This document shows positions 15,482-25,079 of a stretch of 64,000 nt of DNA, in pieces. Position 1 is the first letter of the stretch; every line of letters begins with the position of its first letter. The translations under genes and the position numbers were made by a program. The notes under the pieces are model-generated. The model searched no databases and was not told where the DNA came from. It saw only the letters and a program-made list of their open reading frames with translations. This stretch comes from Rhodoplanes sp. Z2-YC6860. Lineage in GTDB: Bacteria; Pseudomonadota; Alphaproteobacteria; Rhizobiales; Xanthobacteraceae. The stretch lies in NCBI RefSeq assembly GCF_001579845.1, contig NZ_CP007440.1:2608001-2672000 (forward strand), read 5' to 3'.

Positions 15482-16603
15482 TTAGAAATACGAGCTCATG
15501 CTGAGCCCGCCGCTCAGCGAATTCTGCAACGAGGTCAGACTGCGGTAATTCCGCACAAGGCGATTCATCACGTCGTCGGTGACGCCGAGAACCGACCGTT
15601 CCTCAGCGCTCATGGATGCGTATTGCTTGATCATGGAGAGGCTGCCGGCGCTTACGTTGCTGCCATTCGAGGAATTCAGCGCGCTCAACAGGCTCGAACG
15701 CCGGCGTTGATCCAGTTCGGTCTTGGCTGCGCGAACCTCGTCGGTCGAGAACGTCCCATCTTGATTGAGGGCGACCGTGGCAAGCATCCGGTTGTTGAAC
15801 GGTGACAGGTCGGCTTGCTGACCGGTTTTCCGCTTCGGATCGAAAACCAGCTCCTTGCCATTGTCCTTGGCGTGATTGATCTGGTCGTCCAGCAGCGCAC
15901 GGGCTTGCGCCGCGACATCGTTCGCAGGTGTGGAATTCGTCGATGCGCTGCTGTCAAGCAGTGCGCGGACCGGATCGCTCTTGTTGCCGGTGTCGGGGGC
16001 TTTCCCGAAGCTCGCACGCGCCGCGGTGGCTCCTTCAAGCAGCGCCTGGCGCTGCTGCTGCCACGTCGCCGTGGCGCGTTCCACGGCCCCGGCCTGATCC
16101 ATGTAGTCCGACGCGGCCTTATAAAGGCTCGCATAGTCGCCGGTGTGCCGTGCGATCACGACGTAGGGCTTCATCGCGTCGTTGAAGCGGTGCTGCAATT
16201 CCCCGGCAGCAGCCGCGCTTTCGTCGGCAGAGAACAAGCCTCCCACGTTCGCGGCCACGGCAGCGAGCGTCGTCCGGCTCTGGCCGGTCAAATCGACGGC
16301 GGTCTGGCCGTTGAGCCGAGCGGAGGAGATGCCAAGGGCGTCATAATGTTGGTCGAACCAAGCCCGTGCCTTGGCCGCCAGCGTTGCCGGCGGCAGATCC
16401 GCGGTCTCGGCGGACGCACTCGCGAGATAGGCTTTCGCTTCGTTCGACAATGTCACGTTGGTGGAGGCGGAGGGCGCCGCCGGGCTGTCAGCCGCTGTGC
16501 CATCGAGCGCTTGCCCGAGGGTCGGCGTGCTCGGGTCGGTGGCATAAGCGTTTGTGGTGGCGCCGAGATAGGCTGGCTGGTTTGCAGCGGTGATGGTCGA
16601 CAT
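15482..16603 (-). CDS. Hypothetical protein, 373 aa, Ala/Ser-rich
   Basis: I do not recognise this protein. It begins MSTITAANQPAYLG and has no signal peptide or membrane helix. Composition is rich in Ala, Ser, Asn, Thr and Gln, the first 60 residues look disordered, and the middle is probably helical (KARAWFDQHYDALG, then RATATWQQQRQALLEGA). One segment, ALNQDGTFSTDEVRAAK, resembles an EF-hand loop. The C-terminus ends SLSGGLSMSSYF. The absence of a signal peptide, the low-complexity start and the aliphatic/serine C-terminus would fit a type I or flagellar-type secreted protein, and a type I system lies 5 kb away on the same strand, but RTX repeats (GGxGxD) are absent. Function unassigned. 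Confidence 0.75.
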   Translation of the reverse strand: MSTITAANQPAYLGATTNAYATDPSTPTLGQALDGTAADSPAAPSASTNVTLSNEAKAYLASASAETADLPPATLAAKARAWFDQHYDALGISSARLNGQTAVDLTGQSRTTLAAVAANVGGLFSADESAAAAGELQHRFNDAMKPYVVIARHTGDYASLYKAASDYMDQAGAVERATATWQQQRQALLEGATAARASFGKAPDTGNKSDPVRALLDSSASTNSTPANDVAAQARALLDDQINHAKDNGKELVFDPKRKTGQQADLSPFNNRMLATVALNQDGTFSTDEVRAAKTELDQRRRSSLLSALNSSNGSNVSAGSLSMIKQYASMSAEERSVLGVTDDVMNRLVRNYRSLTSLQNSLSGGLSMSSYF

Positions 16604-16749
16604 CGGTGCCCCCGGCGTTCGTTACCGCGCAGGTTGCAAAGCTGATGCCAATACCAATGCCGCCAATGGCTTGGTTTTATCCTTCGACGAAATTTCCGTG
16701 TGGAATTCCAGGCAATTCTTGCCCGGCAAGGAACGCACCGACTGTGAGG

Positions 16750-17604
16750 TCAGACACAGACCTTCAGACCTTCGCGTGCCACGATCGTACCCGGTCTCGC
16801 CGCCTCGGCTTTGGCAGCGATTTTATCCATCGTGTCGTCGTCGTGTTCGGGATCGTGATGAAACAGACACAACCTTCCGACCTTGGCCGCGTTGGCGAGT
16901 TCGACGCCCTGCTGCCACGTCGAATGACCCCAGCCGAGATGCGACGGCAATTCCTCGTTCGTGTAGGTGGTGTCGAGAATGAGGAGCGAGGCGTCTTTGA
17001 TCAGATCGATCAGCGCCGGATCGAGCGTGCCCGCGCCGAGCTCGATATCGGTCACATAGGCGACCGAACTGCCGTTGAAATCGACGCGATATCCGGTCGC
17101 GCCGCCCGGATGATTGAGGGGCGCGGTGCGCAGCGTGATTCCCGGACGGAGATTGATGGTATCTCCCGCGCTGAAGTCGTGGAATTCGAGTCGCGCTTGC
17201 AAGGCGTCGACCTGAAGCGGGAAGAACGGGAAACTCATCAATTTCTTCACCGCCTGCTTGACGCCACCGGCGGCCTGCAGATTGCCGCCCCAGACGCGGA
17301 CCACCTGATCCTTGACGAACAGCGGCGCGAAGAACGGCAGGCCGACCACGTGGTCGATATGACCGTGGCTCAAGAAGATATCGAAGTCAGTGGTGTTGGC
17401 GCCGTTCACCAGCGCCATGCCGAGTTGCCGAATGCCGGTGCCCGCATCGAAGATGAGCGTATGGCGGCCGCAGATCAGCTCGACGCAGGGTGTGTTTCCA
17501 CCATAACGCAACGTAGAAGGACCCGGGCAAGCGATGCTTCCCCGGACGCCCCAAAATCGGACCGCCATTGAGGCCGGACTCGCCGGCCCATCTCTCGATG
17601 CCAT
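16750..17604 (-). CDS. MBL-fold metallo-hydrolase
   Basis: The 284-aa protein has the metallo-beta-lactamase signature SHGHIDHVVG (HxHxDH), preceded by FWGVRGSIACPG and YGGNTPCVEL, a combination typical of a phosphodiesterase-like MBL subfamily. Further metal positions are in LNHPGG, VTDIELG and LFHHDPEHDDD. Such proteins often hydrolyse cyclic nucleotides or act on phosphoesters; being the gene after a CHASE2 adenylate cyclase makes a cyclic-nucleotide phosphodiesterase an attractive guess, unproven. The start could instead be the internal Met at 17568, directly before AVRFWGVRGS. Confidence 0.88.
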   Translation of the reverse strand: MASRDGPASPASMAVRFWGVRGSIACPGPSTLRYGGNTPCVELICGRHTLIFDAGTGIRQLGMALVNGANTTDFDIFLSHGHIDHVVGLPFFAPLFVKDQVVRVWGGNLQAAGGVKQAVKKLMSFPFFPLQVDALQARLEFHDFSAGDTINLRPGITLRTAPLNHPGGATGYRVDFNGSSVAYVTDIELGAGTLDPALIDLIKDASLLILDTTYTNEELPSHLGWGHSTWQQGVELANAAKVGRLCLFHHDPEHDDDTMDKIAAKAEAARPGTIVAREGLKVCV

Positions 17605-17877
17605 TACACGGTCCCGTAGTCTCCCGGTGGTGACTGGTCCATGGGAATTATGGGGCCGAGGCAGTCATCGAGATGGACTTCGGGGATGGGTGTCGCCCAC
17701 GGCCGCGAAGAACCGCGTGGTGTTGTCGAGAGCATGCGTGGCCGTTCCCCCAGTCAAACTTTCCCTCTTCAGCCTGCGCCCGCACGAAGGAGTCTTGAAG
17801 TGCGAAATGTCACAGGTCGTAATTTCACATGTTTATCAATGCACTATGTCCATTTTCCGGCCTGGGAAGGTCGCTGG

Positions 17878-20094
17878 CTATTTGGTTTCGAGCGCATAAG
17901 CGCCGTCCCAGTCCTCCGGCGGCGGTGTGAGTTTGAAGCTCCCGATGCGCTCCGCGTAAACCTCATAGAGTGTCTTGAAGCGGCCCTCGGGGTCGGCGGA
18001 ACGGCCTTCCTCGATGGCGGCGAGTGCTGCGTCCCAGTCGCGGCCACGATAGTGCGTCAGCATCTTCATGTTGACCTCTTGCCACCGCCTGAAGCGCTCG
18101 GAGTTGATCATGTCTTCGCGGCCGACCAGCGCGTAGACCACCTCCGGCTCCTTCTTGCCTTTCACTGCGATGAAGTCGAGTTCGAGCATCGCGAACTTGT
18201 CCTTGGCAACGGATGCGGTCCGCGAGCCGATGATGATCGGCAGTCCATAGGACTTGCACTGGCCCTCGAGACGCGAGGCGAGGTTCACGCTGTCGCCCAG
18301 CACCGAATAGTTGAAATGAAAATCCGAGCCCATGTTGCCGACAACGCACTTACCGGTATTCAAGCCGACGCCGATCTGGATCGGAATGAACATCGCGTTG
18401 GTTTCTTTCGCGCTCTGCTCACGCTCGCGGTTGAGTCGTTCCACGCGATCCAGCATTTCCAGCGCGGCTTCGCAGGCGTTCAGCTCATGATTGGCGTCGT
18501 GCAGCGGCGCGCTCCAGAACGCCATGATGGCGTCACCCATATATTTGTCGATGGTGCCTTTGCGTTCGAGAATGGCGTTGGTGAGCGGCGTGAGAAAGCT
18601 GTTCATCAACGCGGTGAGGCCTTGCGGATCGTCCTTGTAGATTTCCGAAATGGTGGTGAAGCCGCGCACGTCGCTGAACATGATCGTCATTTCGCGCTGT
18701 TCACCGCCGAGTACGAGCTTCTCCGGCGATTGCGCGAGCTGTTCGACCAGCGCGGGCGACAGATACTGGCCGAACGCCGAGCGGATTTGCCGACGCTGCG
18801 CCTGCTCCTTGACGAAGTTGGTGAACACCAGCGTGAGATAGATCAGCGAACTCGACAGCAGCGGGAAGGTGAAATCGACCAACAGGTGCTCGTAGGAGAA
18901 AAAATACCACGATGTACCGATCAGCAGCACGATGATCGTGCCGCCGAACAACAGCAGAAGGCCTGGACCGAGAATGGGCGCGAGAATGATGATCGCAACG
19001 CCGAGCACGAATGCTTCGACCATCTCGCTGGACTTGGAGTAGCTGGACTCACTCAGCGTGGTATTGCTCAGAAGATTCTCGATGATCTGGGCGTGAATCT
19101 CGACGCCGGGAATTACCGGATCGAGCGGCGTTGTCTTGATATCGAGCAGGCCCGCCGCCGATGTGCCGATCAGCACCAGCCGCTGCGCGAAGCGGTCTGC
19201 CGGGAAGCGGCCCTCGAGAACGTCGATAGCCGAAACGTAGAGCGCCGGATCGTGCCGCGCGAAGTAAACCCAGAGCCTGCCTTTGGCGTCGGTCGGCACC
19301 TCCAGCCCCGGAACCGCAACCGTCTTGATTCCGGATTCATCCATGCGGATCAAGGCCGTGTTCGATCCGGTCACGAGGCGCAGCATCTCGAAGGTCAATG
19401 ACGTCACTGGGGCGCCCTGGGCCTGCATGACCATCGGCACCCGGCGGATGATGCCGTCGCGCTCCTGCTGAATGCTGAACATGCCGCGGCCGGTCGCGGC
19501 CTTTTCGAGCTCGAGGGTGTTGCGGAGCAGACCTGGATACTTGATGAAGAATGGCGCGGGGTCGCCGCCCATCCATCCGAGGCCGGCAATCGGAGGCAGG
19601 CCTTCGGGCTGTGCCACCGGCTGGGGCATGCCGGTGATGCCGAGCACGGTTTTGGATTTCTTGAGCGCTTCGGCGAAGACCTGGTCATTGCTCGGCAACA
19701 GCCGAAGCTTGTTGCGGGTTTCCTCGTCGACGCCTTGGAAGCCATCGACGGCTCGTGCGGGCGAAAGGCGGTCAGGTTCCGCGAACACGATATCGAAGCC
19801 GATCGCAGCGGCGCCGGCTTGGCTGATCTTGTTGATCAGTTCGGCGACGTGCGTGCGCGCCCACGGCCATTGTCCGAGCTTGGCGAGGCTCTTTTCGTCG
19901 ATGTCGACGATGACGGCTGGGTGCTGTGTCGCAATGCGCGGGGAGATGTTTTGAAAGACGTCGAAGGTGCGCAGACGCAGATCTTCGAGTTGTGAGGGGT
20001 CTGACGCGCGCAGGAACAGCAGAGCAAGCAACAATGCAGCGCCGAGAATTCGCGCGGACGCCAATCGACGGAGCTGATGGGAAAACCAATTCAT
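17878..20094 (-). CDS. CHASE2-domain adenylate cyclase
   Basis: The 738-aa membrane receptor cyclase has one N-terminal helix (about 14-30), an extracytoplasmic CHASE2 sensor (about 35-330), three membrane helices (about 358-428) and a class III cyclase domain (about 465-640). Metal-binding aspartates are D475 (FSDVRGF) and D521 (KYMGDAIMAF). Adenine-selecting Lys517 and Asp601, and the catalytic N604 and R608 (VNLASRLEG), are all present, so it should be active and make cAMP. It lies 43 bp downstream of the HlyD-type gene on the same strand, so it may be co-transcribed with the secretion system. The CHASE2 ligand is unknown. Confidence 0.93.
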   Translation of the reverse strand: MNWFSHQLRRLASARILGAALLLALLFLRASDPSQLEDLRLRTFDVFQNISPRIATQHPAVIVDIDEKSLAKLGQWPWARTHVAELINKISQAGAAAIGFDIVFAEPDRLSPARAVDGFQGVDEETRNKLRLLPSNDQVFAEALKKSKTVLGITGMPQPVAQPEGLPPIAGLGWMGGDPAPFFIKYPGLLRNTLELEKAATGRGMFSIQQERDGIIRRVPMVMQAQGAPVTSLTFEMLRLVTGSNTALIRMDESGIKTVAVPGLEVPTDAKGRLWVYFARHDPALYVSAIDVLEGRFPADRFAQRLVLIGTSAAGLLDIKTTPLDPVIPGVEIHAQIIENLLSNTTLSESSYSKSSEMVEAFVLGVAIIILAPILGPGLLLLFGGTIIVLLIGTSWYFFSYEHLLVDFTFPLLSSSLIYLTLVFTNFVKEQAQRRQIRSAFGQYLSPALVEQLAQSPEKLVLGGEQREMTIMFSDVRGFTTISEIYKDDPQGLTALMNSFLTPLTNAILERKGTIDKYMGDAIMAFWSAPLHDANHELNACEAALEMLDRVERLNREREQSAKETNAMFIPIQIGVGLNTGKCVVGNMGSDFHFNYSVLGDSVNLASRLEGQCKSYGLPIIIGSRTASVAKDKFAMLELDFIAVKGKKEPEVVYALVGREDMINSERFRRWQEVNMKMLTHYRGRDWDAALAAIEEGRSADPEGRFKTLYEVYAERIGSFKLTPPPEDWDGAYALETK

Positions 20095-20137
20095 GCGAGT
20101 CCAGCCGGACGCAGCTTAGCCGGTGCCGTGCCTGCCG

Positions 20138-21451
20138 TCACTTCTCGCGGAACATCCGCATCAATTGATCGTGCAGCGGCTTGGTGAGGTAGGAGATCAT
20201 GGTGCGATCGCCGGTCTGGATGAAGGTCTCGACCGGCATGCCCGGCACAATCTTGACTTCGCCGAGCTTGGCGACTTCGTCGGCCGGCATGGCGACACGG
20301 ACGGTGTAGTAGGTCTGACCGGTCCTCTGATCTGAGGACGTGTCGGCGGAGACGCGGGTCACCTTGCCGTAGATCTCCGGCGTGGTGCGCTGGTTGAAGG
20401 CTGAAAACCGCAGCAGCGCGGTCTGGCCTTCCCGGAGCTGGTCGATGTCCTGCGGATTGACCTTCGCCTCGACCGTCAGACTGTCGGCGTCCGGCACGAT
20501 CATCATGATCGCGTCGCCCGCCGTGACGACACCGCCGACCGTGTGGACGTTGGACTGGAACACGGTGCCGTCCTGCGGCGCGCGGATGTCGGTGCGCTTG
20601 AGCTGATCTTCCGCGGCGACCTTGCGCTCGACGAACTCGCCGATCTTGCCGTCGATCTCGCGGGTCTCCTTGGCGACCTCGCTGCTCAGATCGCGATCGA
20701 CTTGGATGATTTGCAGCTCGGTTTCGGAAATCTTGCCGCCAGCCTGGGCCGTCTGGGCGACCAACTGGCCGGCCTCGCCCTGGAGGCGGGCCTCCTCGCG
20801 CTCGAGCTGGGTGATTTTGGTGAGCGGCACGAGCTTCTGCTTCCAGAGATCGTAGACGCCTTCTTTCTCGCGGCCGATCAGCTGGATCTCTTTTTCCTTG
20901 GACTCGCGCTGGGCCTTGAGCCCGCGAATTTCCTCGTTGAGCTGCTCGATCCGTTGACGGAGCTGTGCCTTCTGGCCATTGCGGGCGCTGCTGCGCAGCT
21001 CGAACAGCTTGCGCTCGCCATCGAGGATGGCGGCGACCGCGGGCTCGGACGGTTCACGCGCCACGAGATCATCCGGGAATTTGATGGAGCTGGCGCCGTC
21101 GCGCTCGCTTTCGAGCCGCGAGCGGCGTGCGTAAAGCTCGTCGAGACCCTTGGTGACGATGGCCAGGTTCGCGCGCGTCACGGTTTCGTCAAGGCGAACC
21201 AGGATGTCGCCCTCCTTGACCCGATCGCCGTCGCGCACCCGCAGTTCTCCGACCACGCCGCCGGTCGGGTGCTGGACCTTCTTGACGTTGGAGTCGACGA
21301 CCACCTGGCCCTGTGCGATCAGCGCGCCGGACAGCGTCATGGTGCCCGCCCAGCCGCCGACGCCGCCGGCGAGAACCAGCACGATGATCAGGCCCGCCAG
21401 CACGTGGCGCTTGATCGAACGGTTGGTGTCATCAAGCGGTTGTGGGTTCAC
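20138..21451 (-). CDS. HlyD-family type I secretion periplasmic adaptor (PrsE/AprE-like)
   Basis: The 437-aa adaptor has a single N-terminal membrane anchor (VLAGLIIVLVLAGGVGGWAG), a lipoyl-like segment (QHPTGGVVGELRVRDGDRVKEGDILVRLDET), a long coiled-coil hairpin (about 110-260) and a beta-barrel C-terminal part ending in VKIVPGMPVETFIQTGDRT, a standard type I adaptor motif. It links the inner-membrane ATPase to TolC. Its start overlaps the ATPase stop by 4 bp. Length is normal for the family. Confidence 0.94.
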   Translation of the reverse strand: MNPQPLDDTNRSIKRHVLAGLIIVLVLAGGVGGWAGTMTLSGALIAQGQVVVDSNVKKVQHPTGGVVGELRVRDGDRVKEGDILVRLDETVTRANLAIVTKGLDELYARRSRLESERDGASSIKFPDDLVAREPSEPAVAAILDGERKLFELRSSARNGQKAQLRQRIEQLNEEIRGLKAQRESKEKEIQLIGREKEGVYDLWKQKLVPLTKITQLEREEARLQGEAGQLVAQTAQAGGKISETELQIIQVDRDLSSEVAKETREIDGKIGEFVERKVAAEDQLKRTDIRAPQDGTVFQSNVHTVGGVVTAGDAIMMIVPDADSLTVEAKVNPQDIDQLREGQTALLRFSAFNQRTTPEIYGKVTRVSADTSSDQRTGQTYYTVRVAMPADEVAKLGEVKIVPGMPVETFIQTGDRTMISYLTKPLHDQLMRMFREK

Positions 21452-23205
21452 GACTTTGCCACTCCGGCTTCCGGCACAACCTTCAGCGGCCGCGGCGCGC
21501 CGGCATTCTGCTGCAGCACGCGCGCCAGCACCTCGTCCTTGGGGCCGAAGGCCTGGGCGCGACCCTGGTTCATCACCAGCAGAAGATCGACGCCGGCAAT
21601 GGCGCTCGGCCGATGCGCGATCACGATCACGATTCCGCCCCGGGCGCGTACGCCGAGGATGGCGCGGCTCAAGGCCTCGTCACCCTCGGCGTCGAGGTTG
21701 GAATTGGGCTCGTCGAGCACGACGAGGAACGGATCCGCATAAAGCGCGCGTGCGAGCGCGATGCGTTGCGCCTGGCCGGCCGACAGAGCCGTGCCGTTTT
21801 CACCGACCTGGGTCTCATAACCATCGGGGAGACTCACGATCAGGTCATGCACGCCCGCGGCATTCGCCGCGGCGATCACCGCATTGGCGTCGAGCGTCGG
21901 CGAAAAGCGACCAATGTTCTGTGCCACTGTGCCGGCCATCAGCTCGACGTCCTGGGGAAGGTAGCCGATGTGCTTGCCGAGCAACTCCTGCGACCATTGC
22001 TCGAGCGCTGCGCCGTCGAGACGGATGCGACCTCGCACCGGCCGCCAGACGCCGACGAGAATGCGCGCGAGGCAGCTCTTGCCCGATCCGCTCGGTCCGA
22101 TGATGCCGAGTCCGTTTCCCGACTGAAGCGACAGGCTGATGTCTTGAATGACGATTTTCTCGCTGCCCGGCGGGATCACGGCCACATTCTCGACGCTGAT
22201 GCTCTTGGCCGGGGGGCGCAGCGCCATGGGCGCCAGCTGTGTCGGCAGCAAGGCCAAGAGATCGGTGAGACGCTTCCAGGCCTGCCGCGCGCCGATGAAG
22301 GCGCGCCAGTTGGCAATGGCCGAGTCGACCGGCGCAAGCGCACGCGCGCTCAAGATCGAGCCGGCGATGATGATGCCGGGGGTCGCCATCTGATAGATCA
22401 CCAGATAGGCACCGACCGCGAGCACGCCGGATTGCAGCATCAGCCGCAGAATTCTCGATATCGAGCCGATGCTGCCCGATACGTCGGTGGCGCGGCGCTG
22501 GCTCGCCAGATATTTGGTGTTGGCATCACCCCACTGCGCGGCGACGCGTCCGGTCATGCCCATTGCGGTGAGCACTTCGGCGTTCCGTCGGCTCGCTTCG
22601 GCGAGTGAGTTGCGCGTGATGGCGAAGCCCGTCGCCTCGCGCGTCGGATCTTTGGTCAGCTTTTCGGTGAGATAGGTCAAGGCCGCAAGAACGACGGCGC
22701 CCAGCGAAGCCGCGAGTCCGATATAAGGATGGAACAGGAAGCAGATCACCAGATAGATCGGCATCCACGGCAGGTCGAACAGCGCGCCGGGACCCGGGCC
22801 CGACAGAAATGAGCGCACGCTGTCGAGGTCGCGCAGCGGCTGGAGCCCGTCACTGCGGTGGCCAGCCTTGAGCGGCAACCGCACGATGATCTCGTAGACG
22901 CGGCCGCTCAGCATCCCGTCGAGTCGATTGCCGATCCGCACCATGATGCGGCCGCGGATCATGTCGAGCAGGCCGAGCGCAACGTAGAGGCCGCCGGCCA
23001 GCACGATGAGGCCGATCAATGTCGGCACGCTGCGGCTCGGCAGGACGCGGTCGTAGACCTCCAGCATGAAGAACGCACCGGTCAGCATGAGGATGTTGCT
23101 CATGCCGCTCATCAAACCGGTGGCGACGAAGGTGCCGCGGCAGGCCGCCAGCGCTTCGGCAAGCTCGGAGCGCTGCTGGGCGGGTTTACGGGCGGGCTGC
23201 GCCAT
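21448..23205 (-). CDS. Type I secretion permease/ATPase (PrtD/AprD-like)
   Basis: The 585-aa fused transporter has an N-terminal membrane domain of about six helices and a C-terminal ABC ATPase with Walker A GPSGSGKS, signature LSAGQAQR and Walker B VVLDEPNSNLD. There is no C39 peptidase or peptidase-like domain in front, which fits the PrtD/AprD class that exports proteins with C-terminal signals. It energises the TolC/HlyD channel encoded beside it. No RTX-type substrate is encoded in the window. Confidence 0.94.
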   Translation of the reverse strand: MAQPARKPAQQRSELAEALAACRGTFVATGLMSGMSNILMLTGAFFMLEVYDRVLPSRSVPTLIGLIVLAGGLYVALGLLDMIRGRIMVRIGNRLDGMLSGRVYEIIVRLPLKAGHRSDGLQPLRDLDSVRSFLSGPGPGALFDLPWMPIYLVICFLFHPYIGLAASLGAVVLAALTYLTEKLTKDPTREATGFAITRNSLAEASRRNAEVLTAMGMTGRVAAQWGDANTKYLASQRRATDVSGSIGSISRILRLMLQSGVLAVGAYLVIYQMATPGIIIAGSILSARALAPVDSAIANWRAFIGARQAWKRLTDLLALLPTQLAPMALRPPAKSISVENVAVIPPGSEKIVIQDISLSLQSGNGLGIIGPSGSGKSCLARILVGVWRPVRGRIRLDGAALEQWSQELLGKHIGYLPQDVELMAGTVAQNIGRFSPTLDANAVIAAANAAGVHDLIVSLPDGYETQVGENGTALSAGQAQRIALARALYADPFLVVLDEPNSNLDAEGDEALSRAILGVRARGGIVIVIAHRPSAIAGVDLLLVMNQGRAQAFGPKDEVLARVLQQNAGAPRPLKVVPEAGVAKS

Positions 23206-23366
23206 CGCAGTTAAGTCCTCAGCAGGGGCACGACGCGCGCCGAACCATCACACCGGACTTTGCCATCTAATCGTCGGCCGCGGGTAAGAACCATGCGTTA
23301 ACCTTGAACTCGCCGGCTGTCGTCATGGTGTTATCACGGCATTCTTGCCGAATTCTTTTGTCCCGA

Positions 23367-23384
23367 ATGTGGGCCAGCCCACAT
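23367..23384. promoter_or_regulatory. Perfect palindrome between tolC and the secretion ATPase gene
   Basis: Eight-bp arms ATGTGGGC and GCCCACAT flank a 2-nt centre. It lies 29 bp after the tolC stop and about 160 bp before the ATPase start. No U-run follows on the minus strand, so an operator or a processing site is as likely as a terminator. Confidence 0.5.
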
Positions 23385-23412
23385 CGGCCGGCCTTTCCAT
23401 CGCGTGCCGGGC

Positions 23413-24834
23413 CTAGCGGCCGTCGGGCGTGCGAACGCCGGCCCACGTGTCGCGGACCTGGTGATAGTGGACCGCCGGATCATAGGTTGCGACCTGAAGG
23501 CCCAGCACCTGCGGCGACAGCCGTCCGACCGCGGCCAGCAGGCCGTAGGAATTCACCAGCCGGTCGCGTTGCGCGCCGACCAGCGCGATGCGGGCGGCAA
23601 CCAGCTCCTGCTGGGCGTTGAGGACGTCGAGCGTGGTGCGCTGGCCAAGGCGGGCTTCCTCGCGCACGCCGTTCAGTGCGGCCTCGGCAGCCTTCACCTG
23701 ATTCTTTGACGACTCGATGCTGCTTTTGGCGGCTTCGAGCAGAGCCCAGGCTTGAATGACGCCGACGCGGGCCTGGTCACGCGCAACGTTCAAATCGAGC
23801 TGCCGCTGGCCGTGTGTCTCCTTGGCCTGCCGGATCGCTGCGTACTCGGCGCCGCCCTGATAGATCGGCATCGAGAACAGTCCGCTCACCGAAGCGCTAT
23901 AGGACTGCATCTGGGTCAGCGAAATTTCGTAGTTCTTCTGGATTGAGCCCTGAAGCTGCACGGTAGGATAGAGGGCGCCCTCGGCGACCTTCACTTGCAG
24001 CAGGGCGGCGTCAACGTTGAATTGCGCGGATGTGACGGTCGGATGCTGCGCCAGACCGGCCGTGACAGCGGACGCCAGTGTGTTGGGCGAGAAGCGATCG
24101 ACCGGTGACGCGGCCGCGAGTTTGCCCGGCTCGGCCCCGATCACCTGGCGGTAGATCGCCTTGGAGGTTTCGTAGGTCGCCTCTGCTGCAAACTGCTGGG
24201 TTTTGCCCGTGGCGAGCCGGGATTCCGATTGCGAGACGTCGGTGGCTGTGACGTTGCCGGATTCGAGCCGCTGCTTGCTCTGCCGCAGTTGCTCCTGCAG
24301 CACTTCCACGTTGCTGCGTTGAAGCTCGAGAATTGCGCCGTCGCGCAGCAGGTTCATGTAAGCGGTTGCAGCCGCAAGGAGGACGGTCTGCTCGATGCTG
24401 CGCAACGTCTCACGAGCGCCGAACACCTGGCTCTCGGCTTGCCGCGTGCGGTTGGCGGTTTGGTTTCCGTTCAGCACGTTCTGCGTGATGGTCGCGCCGA
24501 CGCCGTGCGGCGTGTTCCCGCCATTCTGCTTGAAATAGCTCGCCGGCGAATTGACAGGAGTTTGCGACCCGATTTCGCGGAGTGTCGTCTGTAACGCTTG
24601 CGTGCCGGCGCTTGCGGTGATCGAGGCGTGAGGCCGGTACCCGGCGAGCGCCGTCGGCACGTTCTCGTCGGTGGCGCGAACCAAAGCGCGCTGCGAATTG
24701 AGTTGAGGGTTGTTATTGTAAGCCTGGGCGAGAGCGGATTCCAAAGTATCAGCGGCCGCCTGGACACAGCATAAGGCTGCGCCTGCGATCGCCAACCCGG
24801 CCAGCTTTACTCGCCAGAACCCCACCCCTGGCAT
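23413..24834 (-). CDS. tolC: TolC-family outer membrane channel
   Basis: The 473-aa protein has a signal peptide (about residues 1-28, cleavage after QAAA) and the duplicated outer membrane efflux domain: LESALAQAYNNNPQLNSQRA at the start, a second repeat from about residue 240, and the conserved GQRTTLDVLNAQQELVAARI near the C-terminus. It forms the trimeric exit duct of the type I system. It is transcribed before the ATPase and adaptor genes. The same channel could also serve other exporters, perhaps the peptide exporter at 26884 (inference). Confidence 0.94.
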   Translation of the reverse strand: MPGVGFWRVKLAGLAIAGAALCCVQAAADTLESALAQAYNNNPQLNSQRALVRATDENVPTALAGYRPHASITASAGTQALQTTLREIGSQTPVNSPASYFKQNGGNTPHGVGATITQNVLNGNQTANRTRQAESQVFGARETLRSIEQTVLLAAATAYMNLLRDGAILELQRSNVEVLQEQLRQSKQRLESGNVTATDVSQSESRLATGKTQQFAAEATYETSKAIYRQVIGAEPGKLAAASPVDRFSPNTLASAVTAGLAQHPTVTSAQFNVDAALLQVKVAEGALYPTVQLQGSIQKNYEISLTQMQSYSASVSGLFSMPIYQGGAEYAAIRQAKETHGQRQLDLNVARDQARVGVIQAWALLEAAKSSIESSKNQVKAAEAALNGVREEARLGQRTTLDVLNAQQELVAARIALVGAQRDRLVNSYGLLAAVGRLSPQVLGLQVATYDPAVHYHQVRDTWAGVRTPDGR

Positions 24835-24899
24835 CTATCCCCCCGACGCCACCCTCAACAACAATAACGGCATATACGACAATCAAATGACACTGCCCC

Positions 24900-24918
24900 G
24901 ATCCGATTTCGCCGGATC
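24900..24918. other. Stem-loop in the tolC leader
   Basis: Arms GATCCG and CGGATC with a 7-nt loop, about 65 nt upstream of the tolC start and downstream of the candidate promoter, so inside the 5' untranslated region. Function unknown. Confidence 0.4.
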
Positions 24919-24941
24919 AGGCAACGTTTAAAACCTCCTCA

Positions 24942-24970
24942 ATTATACCAGCTCGCCTCGCATCTCAGAA
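24942..24970 (-). promoter_or_regulatory. Candidate promoter of tolC
   Basis: On the minus strand a perfect TATAAT (24942-24947) is preceded by a 17-nt spacer and TTCTGA, a weak -35. The surrounding stretch is unusually AT-rich for this window. Transcription would start about 100 nt before the tolC ATG. Confidence 0.5.
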
Positions 24971-25062
24971 CCCCAAGGGTTCCATTCTACATAATTACTT
25001 TTAACTGGATATACTCGTGAATTCGAAGGCTTAGAGTTTCGGGTGGCAGTTTTTTGTCGCGC

Positions 25063-25079
25063 TGTGCCTTTTCGGCACA
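25063..25079. other. Short stem-loop downstream of the phosphopantetheinyl transferase gene
   Basis: Six-bp arms TGTGCC and GGCACA with a 5-nt loop, 35 bp beyond the transferase stop. No U-run follows in the direction of the transferase gene, so a classic intrinsic terminator is not supported. Confidence 0.35.

Noticed and set aside
17605-17877. TGTGA motifs near 17820 on the minus strand as a CRP site
   Set aside because: The two half-sites are direct, not inverted, and the spacing is wrong.
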